A stretch of DNA of 64,000 nucleotides from SHAN690 sp041391765 (lineage in GTDB: Bacteria > Bacteroidota > Bacteroidia > Flavobacteriales_G > Salibacteraceae). The DNA is taken from assembly GCA_041391765.1 (NCBI GenBank), contig JAWKNJ010000023.1, forward strand, positions 1 through 64,000. Reading direction: 5' to 3'. Under the pieces are notes generated by a model. It did not search any database. It was not told the DNA's origin and saw only the letters and a program-made list of their open reading frames with translations. Position numbers and translations under genes: made by a program. Of this stretch, positions 51,653-60,092 are shown one piece after another (the first letter of the stretch is position 1; each line of letters starts with the position of its first letter).

Positions 51653-53848
51653 TCAGTCCACTGATGCGTACATCTCCTCGCACATCTCACTGAGCGCGAT
51701 GAATTCCCGCCTGTGACCTTCCGGATCAAATGTGTTGGCGCCTTTTGCCCGCTCAATTGCATTGGCCAAATCTGCGGTTCCCATGAACCGACTGTGGCGA
51801 AGTATCAAGGCAACTTCCACCACCGAGCTTCCAAAACGGAATGATTCGCTCAGTTCTTCTTCCGAATTAAGCTTTAATGTGACCGGCCGTTCAATGAGTG
51901 TGCTTTCGTTCTTATCAGGTAACTTGTATCGAACCTTTAGGTTCAACCACTCATCACTGTCCGCTGCGGAAGCAAGGACGGTTTCCTTGTAGCGTTTTTC
52001 GATCACGTCCAAGGTGTCGGGTTCTGCACCTGTTGGTACAATTTCATAGAACGCGGTGACCATTTGACCAGCTCCCAATTCACCGGCATCTTTCAAGTCA
52101 TCATCAAAATCCTTGTCTTCTAACACCCGATTCTCATAGCCAAGTAGCCTGTAACTTGCCACTTTGTTTGGGTTAAATTCAATCTGAAACTTCACATCCT
52201 TAGCCACGGTGTAGAGCGTTCCTGTCAACTCCTTCAGAAACACTTTACGAGCTTCCTTGTAGGTATCGATGTAAGCGTAGCTTCCATTTCCGTGATCGGC
52301 CAGTTTTTCAAGTTTGGCGTCATGGTAGTTACCGGTACCACAACCGATGGTAGTCAAAAACACTCCAGATTCTCGCTTCTCTTCAATTAATTCAACCAGA
52401 GCATCATCTGAAGTCACACCCACATTGAAATCGCCATCGGTGGCTAAAATCACACGATTGTTTCCCTTCTTGATGAAGTGCTTTTCAGCGGTTTTGTAGG
52501 CCAGCAATATTCCCTCACCTCCTGCAGTGCTTCCTCCAGCATACAGCTGATCAATTGCTCTACGAATCTTTTGCTTCTCACTTCCTTTCGCGCCATCTAG
52601 AACGATTCCTGAACTTCCTGCATAAACTACGATGGAAACCCGGTCTTCGTCCCTCAGCTGATCGGTTAGTAGCAGGAAGGAACGCTTAATCAACGGCAAT
52701 TTATCAGCCGAGCCCATCGACCCACTTACATCCAACAGGAAAACCAAATTGGAGGAAGCGGCTTCACTCAAGTCCAATTCATCGGCCTGCAGGGTTACTT
52801 TTAGCAAGTGATGATTTGCATTCCATGGGCAAGCACCCAATTCGGTGTCGACAATAAACGGATGCTCGTCATCGCGGTTCATGCGCTCATATGGAAAGTA
52901 ATTGATGAACTCTTCCATACGGACAGAAGCCAGTGGCGGCAGGTATCCTGAATTAATAATTCTACGGGCGTTGGTGTAGCTGCCCTTATCTACATCAATG
53001 GAAAAGGTGCTCAATTCCTCAGATGCACTCGACTTAAAATCGTTTTCGGTGTAGTACTCGTAGTCATCAAGCAGCTTGTCGTACACATGGCGCTCTGCAA
53101 TGGTGGCTTTTCGTTGTTTTTTGGATTCCCTATGATCTGACGCAGCTTCAAAAATCGAAACTCCATAATAGTGTCCATGAGCGATTTGAATTTTCTGAGC
53201 TGCAGCTTCAGGGTTTTCATAGCGCGCAGGCAAACCACCGGTAAGCACGGTCACTTGGTCAGCAGAAGCGTTCGGAATGGTGCTGCTTCCTCTAACCTTG
53301 ATCCCATCGATGTAGTAGTAGTTTGCATCGGTCCTGCTTCCGCGAATACTTGCCGCATCCGGGCTGTAAGTACCACCCGCAGTAGCTGCAAGCTGAGCCG
53401 GGTTTCGTGCAGCCATGCTATGTGACCCTCTGGATGTCATGACGGTTTCAGTGTTGCCTCCGCCCTTTTCGAACAGTGGCTTCGAGTAATATACTACCTC
53501 AACACAAGCAAGTTCTTGGGTAGAAATCGCCATTACTGTCTGCTCCTTCGGAACTACAGTGCATTTGTTCGAATCAATCTTGACGTCTTTAATAGAAACG
53601 GTGCTGAAGCCTAAACTGGATAACTCAAGCAAATACTGACCCGGTTGAATGCCTTTCAGCTCCGCGCGACCATCAAAGTCGGTTTGATTTCCAGTGATGA
53701 TCTTTTTGTTCTGCAACAGGATTACGTTGGCAAAAGGAATGGGCTCACAATTCTGGTCGGTGACGACCACTTTTAATGACCCTGTGGATTGCGCCATGCT
53801 CACTGCGCTCAGCAGCAAAGCCATGACTGTGATTAGGATACATCTCAT
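51653..53848 (-). CDS. VWA-domain protein with carboxypeptidase-regulatory and TonB-plug-like segments
   Basis: 731 residues. Signal peptide (about 1-19). Residues 22-100 form a carboxypeptidase-regulatory-like beta-sandwich (GSLKVVVTDQNCEPIPFANV). Residues about 160-215 have ASIRGSRTDANYYYIDGIKV and QVTVLTGGLPARYENPEA, which match the plug domain of SusC/TonB receptors, but no barrel follows. From about 270 come the N-terminal region of the YfbK type (STFSIDVDKGSYTNARR, EEFINYFPYE), the VWA domain with MIDAS residues Asp373, Ser375 and Ser377 in DVSGSMGS, and a DUF3520-like C-terminus. MIDAS domains bind metal and mediate protein contacts. The role of the plug-like part without a barrel is unknown. 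Confidence 0.88.
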   Translation of the reverse strand: MRCILITVMALLLSAVSMAQSTGSLKVVVTDQNCEPIPFANVILLQNKKIITGNQTDFDGRAELKGIQPGQYLLELSSLGFSTVSIKDVKIDSNKCTVVPKEQTVMAISTQELACVEVVYYSKPLFEKGGGNTETVMTSRGSHSMAARNPAQLAATAGGTYSPDAASIRGSRTDANYYYIDGIKVRGSSTIPNASADQVTVLTGGLPARYENPEAAAQKIQIAHGHYYGVSIFEAASDHRESKKQRKATIAERHVYDKLLDDYEYYTENDFKSSASEELSTFSIDVDKGSYTNARRIINSGYLPPLASVRMEEFINYFPYERMNRDDEHPFIVDTELGACPWNANHHLLKVTLQADELDLSEAASSNLVFLLDVSGSMGSADKLPLIKRSFLLLTDQLRDEDRVSIVVYAGSSGIVLDGAKGSEKQKIRRAIDQLYAGGSTAGGEGILLAYKTAEKHFIKKGNNRVILATDGDFNVGVTSDDALVELIEEKRESGVFLTTIGCGTGNYHDAKLEKLADHGNGSYAYIDTYKEARKVFLKELTGTLYTVAKDVKFQIEFNPNKVASYRLLGYENRVLEDKDFDDDLKDAGELGAGQMVTAFYEIVPTGAEPDTLDVIEKRYKETVLASAADSDEWLNLKVRYKLPDKNESTLIERPVTLKLNSEEELSESFRFGSSVVEVALILRHSRFMGTADLANAIERAKGANTFDPEGHRREFIALSEMCEEMYASVD

Positions 53849-54097
53849 GACAAGTAGCGTTAAAAGGGTTAAACTGAATTTGAATTACCCAAAAGCTACC
53901 CCCATATTTTCAGATGGCGCAGTGTCAACAAGAATTAGGTGGACATGAAACAGAAAACGGGAAAGTTCTAGAAATCGCAAACCATCTTATCAATTAGATC
54001 AGGGTACTGGCTGGGTTGGTTGTCTTTATTAAAAGTGACCATGCCATTTAAAAGAACACCCTTTATTCCCGACCCTATAAATGCATACATTCGAAAA

Positions 54098-54922
54098 ATG
54101 CGTTTAGCCCTACTCGCGCTCTTTTTCCTCCTACCCTTTGTCCCGTCTGCTCAGCAGCGCTGCGACTGCGATTCGGTGTTTCAATTTGTTTATGCAAAAT
54201 GGGCCACGGTGGAAAACATGGAATACCACAGTTATAAGAAAGAACGCAAAATGGGGATGTATGAGGAAGCCGAATTTGACTTCATTGTACAACGCTCTCC
54301 ATACAAAGTGGCCGGTGTTATGACAGAGAAACGCCACCGACTGCTTTACAATCCATTGCAGAGCAAGAACGAAGCGCTTTACATTCCATCCGGGTTCCCT
54401 TACACGAATCTGTGGTTGGACATCAATGGCAAAACATTTCGCGGCCTGAACCACTACACGATTTCCAATGCCGGGTGTGAGTTCATCTTCGGCATCATTC
54501 GAAATGAATACCATCGCATACCGGAGACATTTCACTGTCAATATCGCCTCGGGAGCAATGGAACTGAAATTGAAATCGCTGCTAAAACCGACAACTATCA
54601 CTTCAAAAATTACCAGGCCCAAGAAGGTGAAACAGTGCTCGACATTGCAGCCAAACACAACGTAATGGCTTACATGCTCATTGAAGCCAATGAAGGCATT
54701 GATGGCTTTCAGGACGACTGTTCGGGCTTGACTGTGCGTATTCCTTCACATTATGGTTCGGATATAAAATTGGTAGTAAGCGCCAACCATGGCATGCCAA
54801 CACGCATTGAGGTTTCTGACAAAAAAGGCTTGGTGCAGCGCTATGTTTATACCAACTATCGATTCAACACCCATTTGCCTGCGGATTACTTCACTGAGGC
54901 GTATTTGGATGGCCTTGATTAG
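54098..54922 (+). CDS. Secreted DUF1571-like protein with LysM-like segment
   Basis: 274 residues from ATG 54098, chosen because a signal peptide (MRLALLALFFLLPFVPSAQQ) follows directly. The body has YHSYKKERKMG, AEFDFIVQRSPYKVAGVMTE and ALYIPSGFPYTNLWLDINGKTF, which resemble DUF1571. Residues about 180-225 (YQAQEGETVLDIAAKHNVMA, followed by a LIEANEG segment) look like a LysM motif (GETVLDIA, then a later LxxAN). The end returns to a DUF1571 strand with PTRIEVSDKKG and PADYFTEAYLD. Likely periplasmic; peptidoglycan contact is a guess. It is 24 bases upstream of the next lipoprotein gene. Confidence 0.72.
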   Translation: MRLALLALFFLLPFVPSAQQRCDCDSVFQFVYAKWATVENMEYHSYKKERKMGMYEEAEFDFIVQRSPYKVAGVMTEKRHRLLYNPLQSKNEALYIPSGFPYTNLWLDINGKTFRGLNHYTISNAGCEFIFGIIRNEYHRIPETFHCQYRLGSNGTEIEIAAKTDNYHFKNYQAQEGETVLDIAAKHNVMAYMLIEANEGIDGFQDDCSGLTVRIPSHYGSDIKLVVSANHGMPTRIEVSDKKGLVQRYVYTNYRFNTHLPADYFTEAYLDGLD

Positions 54923-54946
54923 ATCGGTTATTCTTAACTTGTATTG

Positions 54947-55459
54947 ATGAAGCTAACATTTGTACTCCTATCCATGAATGCCCTTTTCTTATTCTCCTGT
55001 TCTCAGATTGAGCTCAGGACATCATGCTGCACCAACGATTATGAGATTACAACCGAAAACTTCAAACCTGATACTAACTTTAGTCTCTATATTCCACAAG
55101 CGTTTACTCCAAACCGGGATGGAATGAACGATATATTTAGGCCAGACGGAATCGGATGGAATTTGGACAAAATGGTAATCAAGAATAACGGTCTCGTAAT
55201 TCACGAAACCTCAAAAGACGATAGTCATGAAAACTGGTGGGATGGTGATAACAAGCCACAGGGCAGGTACAAGTATGTAATGAGCTTCACGACCAATGAA
55301 GGTCAAACATTTGAGGCAACAGGTCATGTTTGTCTTCTGTTAACCAGCCGAGAAACATCGAAATACGCTAATCAAGTCATCTGCGATTGTACAACCCCTG
55401 ATATGATTCACGCAAGATATGGTTACATCTATCAGTCAGCTGAAGCCTGTGCTGATTAG
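54947..55459 (+). CDS. Lipoprotein with T9SS type-B-like (CHU_C) domain, copy 1
   Basis: 170 residues from ATG 54947. The lipobox ends in LFSC (Cys18). CCTNDYEITT (27-36) is followed by YIPQAFTPNRDGMNDIFRPD (48-67), the conserved opening of the gliding-motility-associated C-terminal domain, and WWDGDNKPQGRYKYVMSF, then GHVCLLL, corresponding to the end strand GxVTLIR of that domain. Normally the domain is the last part of large T9SS cargo; here it makes up nearly the whole mature lipoprotein and is followed by about 40 residues with CDCTTPDMIH and a final EAC. A paralogue is at 58658. Confidence 0.8.
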   Translation: MKLTFVLLSMNALFLFSCSQIELRTSCCTNDYEITTENFKPDTNFSLYIPQAFTPNRDGMNDIFRPDGIGWNLDKMVIKNNGLVIHETSKDDSHENWWDGDNKPQGRYKYVMSFTTNEGQTFEATGHVCLLLTSRETSKYANQVICDCTTPDMIHARYGYIYQSAEACAD

Positions 55460-55489
55460 ATCCTGACTGGTGTCGGTAAAATCGATCAT

Positions 55490-56524
55490 CTACTCCATCA
55501 TCATCTTCAACCGATCCTTCAACTTGCTAATCTTCCGCTGGTAACTTTCGAATACCCTGTTGCGCTCCTTTTCGGAAGTGCCACTGATGATGGTCGCCCT
55601 GCGTTTTAGAATCTCCAGGGCCTTTTTCGAATTCACAAAAAAATGCTCGTTTTCGGTGCTAAGCGAGCTGATGCCGTTGCTGGTTAAAAAGCTAATGTAT
55701 CGGTCACCTAAGCGCACCAAAATGGTGTTGTCTGTGTGCAACACCTCGTTGTGAAACACGGTGTAGTTGTTTTCTTTAGGATAGCCCAAAAACTCAGGAA
55801 TGCGCCCATCATCCGTGCGCTTGTACTTGCAACCCGCCTCGCACTGGTGTTTGATATGGTCTACCAGCTCTGCCAGCTTGTCCAAAATGTAAAGCGCCTC
55901 GCGCTTATCTTCAAAATAACCCGTAACGAAGTAGTATTCCACTTGCTTGAGCGTGGTGTCAATCGTTTCGCTGTGGTAGATTTCTGTTGATGGAATCTTG
56001 CAGTATAGATCACGGATGTCGCGACTCAATTCATTCACTCGCTCATCCTTTTGCATCAACTTGAACTTCTGGCTTCTGAAATCGGAAAAGTCCAGAATGG
56101 TCTTTTGCCAAAAGAACAACTTGAACGCTGCAATCTCCGGAACGTGCATCAGGTGAAACAGCGGAATTTCATTCGCCATGTAGATCACCTCCTTGTCCTC
56201 AGAGGCCGCGATAAGCTGCATTTGGCCGCGGATGTATTCGAGATAGGTCATGAAATCAAAGCTGCCCTCTTCCAATGGCTGGTAGTGAAACACCACATCG
56301 TTGGAAGATGAACCCATCAGCGAATCAATGGAAATGTTGAAGCGCTGGCTCAGCTTGGTAAGTTCATCGAAGGTGAGCGAGGTTTCTCCGCGTATTCTGC
56401 GATACGCGCTGTCGTTGCTCAGCCCGAGCATCTCTGCCAACTCATCTACCAACGAGATGTGCGGATCAAGCCGCTCCTTAACCCTTTGAAAAAACCTGGA
56501 CTGTATGCTTGCCTTGTCTGTCAT
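55490..56524 (-). CDS. XRE-family regulator with large C-terminal domain
   Basis: 344 residues. The N-terminal HTH (about 22-70) has ISLVDELAEMLGLSNDSAYR and a LTFDELTKLSQRFNISIDSL continuation. The remaining 270 residues are mostly helical, with YLEYIRGQMQLIAASEDKEV, WQKTILDFSDFRSQKFKLMQ and a Cys pair in KHQCEAGCKYKR, ending with a coiled-coil-like QRKISKLKDRLKMMME. I recognise the architecture from Bacteroidota but not a function; the C-terminal part may sense a ligand. The codons around this gene appear normal. It is divergent from the DUF6268-like gene with 203 bases between the starts, so it may regulate that unit. Confidence 0.78.
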   Translation of the reverse strand: MTDKASIQSRFFQRVKERLDPHISLVDELAEMLGLSNDSAYRRIRGETSLTFDELTKLSQRFNISIDSLMGSSSNDVVFHYQPLEEGSFDFMTYLEYIRGQMQLIAASEDKEVIYMANEIPLFHLMHVPEIAAFKLFFWQKTILDFSDFRSQKFKLMQKDERVNELSRDIRDLYCKIPSTEIYHSETIDTTLKQVEYYFVTGYFEDKREALYILDKLAELVDHIKHQCEAGCKYKRTDDGRIPEFLGYPKENNYTVFHNEVLHTDNTILVRLGDRYISFLTSNGISSLSTENEHFFVNSKKALEILKRRATIISGTSEKERNRVFESYQRKISKLKDRLKMMME

Positions 56525-56700
56525 TTACTTCAACAATTTGATCACAAATTTTCGCAGCTATCGCTTGAAATTGGGCTGCATGGGGTAGGGTTGAGCAAAT
56601 GTTGCGAATTCAGTTTAATCCACCTAAGATCATTTGCAAAATCTGCAAATAGCTGGTCAGCTCTCCTTCAAATCCGTTTTCTAACCGCGTCACCCCAATC

Positions 56701-56708
56701 TAGTTTTG
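56701..56708 (+). promoter_or_regulatory. Bacteroidota-type -7 element (TAGTTTTG) for the DUF6268-like gene
   Basis: Exact TAnnTTTG match. Its final G is 20 bases before the ATG at 56728. TTTT at 56677-56680, 20 bases upstream, is a possible -33 element. Confidence 0.55.
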
Positions 56709-56727
56709 GCTTCGCAATCAGCAAGAA

Positions 56728-57621
56728 ATGAGCGCACTGAAACAATATTTAATCACGACAACGCTTGCAACGCTTGCCTCATCTGTATTTGCACAGAACT
56801 ATTTGGATGTGATCAAATTGGATCACACAGAAGGTTTGACTCAGTACTCTGATTCTGCACACGAGCCTACGGCCTTCAATGAGTCAACGGCAGACATTAC
56901 ATTACCGATCGTGATCAGCGAAAAAACAGCCATTGTCACCGGAACATGGTTAGAACACAGCCACTTTCAAATAGCAGATCAAAATCCAAGAGACCTGTAT
57001 AGCACTCTACTCAAAATTGGGCTGAACCATAAGATTGACAGCCATTGGTCGGCTACGCTGGTTCTGCTTCCGAAGCTTAGTTCAGACCTTAAAGTGGTAG
57101 ACAAAAACCAGTTTCAACTTGGAGCACTGGCTTTAATGAAATATGAAGTAAACCCTTCACTCAGCTACAAGTTTGGTGCGTATATAAATAACGATCTATA
57201 CGGTCCGATGCTAGTTCCTATCGTAGGACTATACTTCAACAAAGGTCCATGGGAAGTCAACGCGGCTTTACCCATCACGGCAGACGCGTCCTATGGCATA
57301 ACCAAGAGCGTTCGAGTTGGCGCTAAATTCCTGGGAACCAACAAGTCTGTTCGGTTGAATGACGGTTCCGATACCTACATCCATCGCATTAACAACGAGC
57401 TGAGCACCTATCTTAGCTACCGGTTAGGTAACATCGTTGTTCTTGCACATGGTGGCTACAGTGCTGGAAGAAGCTTTGATTCGTATCAAAACGGAGACAA
57501 AATGAACCTGGCTGTTTCAGCCCTGAGAATAGGTGACAAACGCCAAGCCACCAGTGGCAGCTTTGGTGACGGAGCCTTTGTAAAACTTGCACTTCACTAT
57601 CGCATTAACCTTGATAAATAG
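56728..57621 (+). CDS. DUF6268-like outer-membrane beta-barrel protein
   Basis: 297 residues with a signal peptide ending SSVFAQ. Amphipathic strands alternate through the whole length, e.g. WSATLVLLPKLSSDL, LSYKFGAYINNDLYGPMLVP, WEVNAALPITADASYGI, ending in a C-terminal strand VKLALHYRINLDK. The GPMLVPIVGLYF segment and length fit the DUF6268 group of outer-membrane proteins of Bacteroidota. Probably a barrel in the outer membrane; substrate unknown. Five bases separate it from the BASS transporter gene, so it may give that transporter's substrate a route across the outer membrane (inference). Confidence 0.72.
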   Translation: MSALKQYLITTTLATLASSVFAQNYLDVIKLDHTEGLTQYSDSAHEPTAFNESTADITLPIVISEKTAIVTGTWLEHSHFQIADQNPRDLYSTLLKIGLNHKIDSHWSATLVLLPKLSSDLKVVDKNQFQLGALALMKYEVNPSLSYKFGAYINNDLYGPMLVPIVGLYFNKGPWEVNAALPITADASYGITKSVRVGAKFLGTNKSVRLNDGSDTYIHRINNELSTYLSYRLGNIVVLAHGGYSAGRSFDSYQNGDKMNLAVSALRIGDKRQATSGSFGDGAFVKLALHYRINLDK

Positions 57622-57626
57622 AACCC

Positions 57627-58610
57627 ATGATTGAAATTTTCACAGAAATCGACAGCGTCCGTTTGAACTTTAGTGACAATGGAAAATGGATGGTCAATCT
57701 GGCCATTGCAGTCATCATGTTTGGCGTTGCCCTTGATCTCAAACTGGACGACTTTAAGAAGATTCTTAAAACACCAAGGCCGGTCATTGTAGGTGTTGTT
57801 TCCCAATTCCTGGTGATGCCGTTGATCACGTTCCTGTTTGCGCTATCGCTTCGTGACTTCATCACTCCAACTATCGGACTCGGAATGATCTTGGTGGCTG
57901 CGTGTCCTGGCGGAAACATCTCCAACTTCATCTGCTCACTTTCGAAAGGAAACGTGGCTTTATCGGTAAGTCTAACGGCTTTTTCAAGTTTGGGTGGATT
58001 GCTCCTCACCCCGTTCAACTTTGCCTTTTGGGGTAATCTTTACATGCACTTTGCAACGAATGAAACCAGTGCCCTTGTTCGCTCATTAGAGGTCGACCCC
58101 ATCAGTGTGTTGCAGACCATTCTACTCATTTTGGGCCTGCCTCTAGCACTTGGAATTTTGTTCAGCACTCGATTTCCAAAACTGACTGAACGGATTAGTT
58201 TTTGGATCAAGCGCCTTTCCATCACCATTTTCATCGGTATGATAGCGGTAATCTTCGGAGCCAATTTTGAACTATTCACCCGCTACATTCAATACATCTT
58301 CCTGATTGTGTTAGTTCACAATGCACTGGCGCTGATGGCCGGATACAACCTGGCAAAGGTGTTTCGCTTGGAGAAGCGCGATCGAAAAACAATCGCAATC
58401 GAAACAGGAATTCAAAACTCAGGTCTCGCCTTGGCCTTGCTTTTCAATCCTAATGTATTCCCTTCTGACATGACCATTGGCGGCATGACTTTCATTGCAG
58501 CATGGTGGGGAGTGTGGCACATTGTTTCCGGCTTGGCCATTTCATCGGTATGGTCCGGAACCCTTTCCAAAAGGGCGTTCAAGGGCTTAATTCCCATTCG
58601 GGTGCGTTAA
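57627..58610 (+). CDS. Bile acid:sodium symporter (BASS) family transporter
   Basis: 327 residues with nine or ten helices. Typical BASS features are IMFGVALDLKLDDFKKI, VVSQFLVMPLITFLFAL, and GMILVAACPGGNISNFICSLSKGNVALSVSLTAFSS, the unwound crossing region with the sodium ligands, repeated near the C-terminus in KTIAIETGIQNSGLALALLF. It imports organic anions with sodium; the actual substrate (pyruvate, bile-acid-like or pantoate) is unknown. Inner membrane. Probably cotranscribed with the upstream barrel gene. Confidence 0.9.
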   Translation: MIEIFTEIDSVRLNFSDNGKWMVNLAIAVIMFGVALDLKLDDFKKILKTPRPVIVGVVSQFLVMPLITFLFALSLRDFITPTIGLGMILVAACPGGNISNFICSLSKGNVALSVSLTAFSSLGGLLLTPFNFAFWGNLYMHFATNETSALVRSLEVDPISVLQTILLILGLPLALGILFSTRFPKLTERISFWIKRLSITIFIGMIAVIFGANFELFTRYIQYIFLIVLVHNALALMAGYNLAKVFRLEKRDRKTIAIETGIQNSGLALALLFNPNVFPSDMTIGGMTFIAAWWGVWHIVSGLAISSVWSGTLSKRAFKGLIPIRVR

Positions 58611-58626
58611 GCTTCCATCTTCCCCA

Positions 58627-58634
58627 TATATTTG
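58627..58634 (+). promoter_or_regulatory. Bacteroidota-type -7 element (TATATTTG) for the second CHU_C-like lipoprotein
   Basis: Exact TAnnTTTG match with its G 24 bases before the ATG at 58658. The preceding gene ends at 58610, so this gene has its own promoter. Confidence 0.55.
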
Positions 58635-58657
58635 ATCCCCTTTAAATTCGAGGTCAA

Positions 58658-59218
58658 ATGTTGAAGATTATTGCAAGACTTACATTTCTGTTGGCTTTAT
58701 CGGCTATTATTTCTGCCGGTTGCACCAAGAAAGTGATACAAGAGGATTGCTGCACCAGCGAATATGAGATCACTACGCAGAACTACGTTTTGCCAAAGGA
58801 TTTCAAACTTTTCATTCCACAGGCTTTTACTCCAAATGGTGATGGTGTGAACGAGCAATTCCGCCCCATAGGCCAAGGCTGGACCGTTGAATCCATGGTG
58901 ATCAAGAAAGGACGCAAAGTTGTTTATGATTTCAGTGAGCACTTGGATCCGTTTTGGACAGGAAGTGACGCCAATGATGGAAAGTACAGCTACGAAATCA
59001 CCTTCCGCGTGAAGGCGAATAAAGACTTATTCGATGTCAAAGGCGAGGTTTGCTTGTTCAGGTATGGTTCAAAGGGCGAGGAATTGCCTGAAATAGAATT
59101 GGACAAAGTTTGCGAATGCATCATGCCGGACATGATTCACGACACCGCAGGTGTAATCTACGAGACTGTTGAGTGCCCTGTAAAGCCAATCGAAGACGCG
59201 GACACAACAGGAGCTTAG
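58658..59218 (+). CDS. Lipoprotein with T9SS type-B-like (CHU_C) domain, copy 2
   Basis: 186 residues. Lipobox SAGC (Cys22). CCTSEYEITT (31-40) and IPQAFTPNGDGVNEQFRP (53-70) repeat the pattern of the gene at 54947, followed by WTGSDANDGKYSYEITF and KGEVCLF. The C-terminal CECIMPDMIH (152-161) and VEC also match copy 1. The domain is therefore placed behind a lipid anchor and has a Cys-bearing tail after it, unlike T9SS cargo. The two genes are about 3.2 kb apart with unrelated genes between, so they probably arose by duplication and rearrangement. It may be cotranscribed with the DinB-like gene that begins three bases after its stop. Confidence 0.8.
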   Translation: MLKIIARLTFLLALSAIISAGCTKKVIQEDCCTSEYEITTQNYVLPKDFKLFIPQAFTPNGDGVNEQFRPIGQGWTVESMVIKKGRKVVYDFSEHLDPFWTGSDANDGKYSYEITFRVKANKDLFDVKGEVCLFRYGSKGEELPEIELDKVCECIMPDMIHDTAGVIYETVECPVKPIEDADTTGA

Positions 59219-59221
59219 ATC

Positions 59222-59668
59222 GTGCTTATCCCTGAACTCAAAACACAATTTCTGGCGGGTATAGACCGCATAGAGTCAGAGCTAGACCAATATCAAAGCG
59301 AAGAGCGGCTTTGGGTCATTGAAGGAAGCCTCAGCAATAGTGGCGGAAATCTGATGCTCCACCTGGTTGGAAATCTAAGACACTTCATTGGACACGTAGT
59401 CGGAAAGAACGATTACGTTCGACAACGCGAGCTTGAGTTTTCCTCAAAAAACATTGTTCGAACAGACATCAAAAAGTTGATTGCCGAGTGCAGAACTGAA
59501 GTCGAGTCGACCTTTGAAACATTGGATGATTCAGGGCTTGATATTCAGTTTCCCGTGAACATCGCAAACCGCGAGTGGACGACACGCGAGTTCATATTTC
59601 ACCTGCTCGGACACCTGAACTATCACATCGGCCAAATCAACTATCACCGAAGGCTACTCGATCGGTAA
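59222..59668 (+). CDS. DinB-like (DUF1572) four-helix protein
   Basis: 148 residues, GTG start 59222. The DinB/YfiT-like four-helix bundle is suggested by MLHLVGNLRHFIGHVVG, and by the C-terminal HLLGHLNYHIGQINYHRRLL; the His residues in these helices are the usual metal ligands. Family members include bacillithiol or mycothiol transferases and DNA-damage-inducible proteins of unknown role. The stop overlaps the ATG of the broken downstream gene by one base (TAATG). The function is not specified. Confidence 0.85.
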   Translation: MLIPELKTQFLAGIDRIESELDQYQSEERLWVIEGSLSNSGGNLMLHLVGNLRHFIGHVVGKNDYVRQRELEFSSKNIVRTDIKKLIAECRTEVESTFETLDDSGLDIQFPVNIANREWTTREFIFHLLGHLNYHIGQINYHRRLLDR

Positions 59669-60050
59669 TGCCTTACGAAGACCACCTTCAAAAGCAGATT
59701 GACCGCTTCGCTCAGGCACTTGCGACATTGCTCAAGAACATTGCTTCAGGCACATATGAGCATGCTTCCACCGAGTCCGCGATCAATGAAGTTCTTCAGG
59801 AACATGGACAGTCAGATCTGAGTAAACTGTTGAAATTTGATTTTGAAGAACTTGTAATGTGGTTCACAAAACCACCATTCAACAAGAAAATCGAGACTTG
59901 ATCATCCAATTGCTTTTTGAGCTGGATCAGCAACAATCAAGCATCGAATTAAATGCTCTGCTTATTGATTTGATTCGAATTGCAGATTCGGAATCGGATG
60001 CCGTTTCTTTAGAGCGATTGAACATGATGAAGGTATTGGCAAAAGAATAG
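59668..60050 (+). pseudogene. Frameshifted small gene (DUF6483-like), probably 127 aa when intact
   Basis: From ATG 59668 the first frame reads MPYEDHLQKQIDRFAQALAT to residue 73 (FNK) and stops at 59901. The second frame, one base back, continues from 59886 as ENRDLIIQLLFELDQQQSS and ends at 60050. Joining them at AAG|GAAAAT gives a single 127-residue helical protein. Its start resembles a Bacteroidota family beginning MxYEDYLQKQID with a later FNxENLExL segment, supporting the join. One missing base (for example G in AAGGAAAAT) would explain it. A sequencing error or an undecayed recent mutation are both possible; no canonical slippery heptamer is visible. Translated separately, the second part could begin at TTG 59898. 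Confidence 0.6.
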
Positions 60051-60065
60051 CTTCCTCAGCCATTC

Positions 60066-60073
60066 TATATTTG
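60066..60073 (+). promoter_or_regulatory. Bacteroidota-type -7 element (TATATTTG) for hemL
   Basis: Exact TAnnTTTG match, its G 20 bases before the hemL ATG at 60093. Identical octamer and spacing to the gcvP element at 63555. Confidence 0.65.
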
Positions 60074-60092
60074 CCGCCCAATTTTGAGGCCA

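Noticed and set aside
53849..54097. Possible gene or RNA in the 249-base gap between the VWA gene and the DUF1571-like gene
   Set aside because: Open frames here run out of the neighbouring genes, no RNA fold or repeat is visible, and it probably holds only the divergent promoters.
54131..54658. Minus-strand open frame of 175 codons opposite the DUF1571-like gene
   Set aside because: The plus-strand gene has a signal peptide and domain pattern; the antisense product has no recognisable feature.
57605..58018. Minus-strand open frame of 137 codons opposite the BASS transporter gene
   Set aside because: It lies fully within a conserved transporter gene and the start of its neighbour's end; no supporting motif.
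59884..59890. Programmed -1 ribosomal frameshift in the split small gene
   Set aside because: The sequence AACAAGAAAATC has no X-XXY-YYZ slippery heptamer and no clear downstream stem-loop, so a base loss is simpler.
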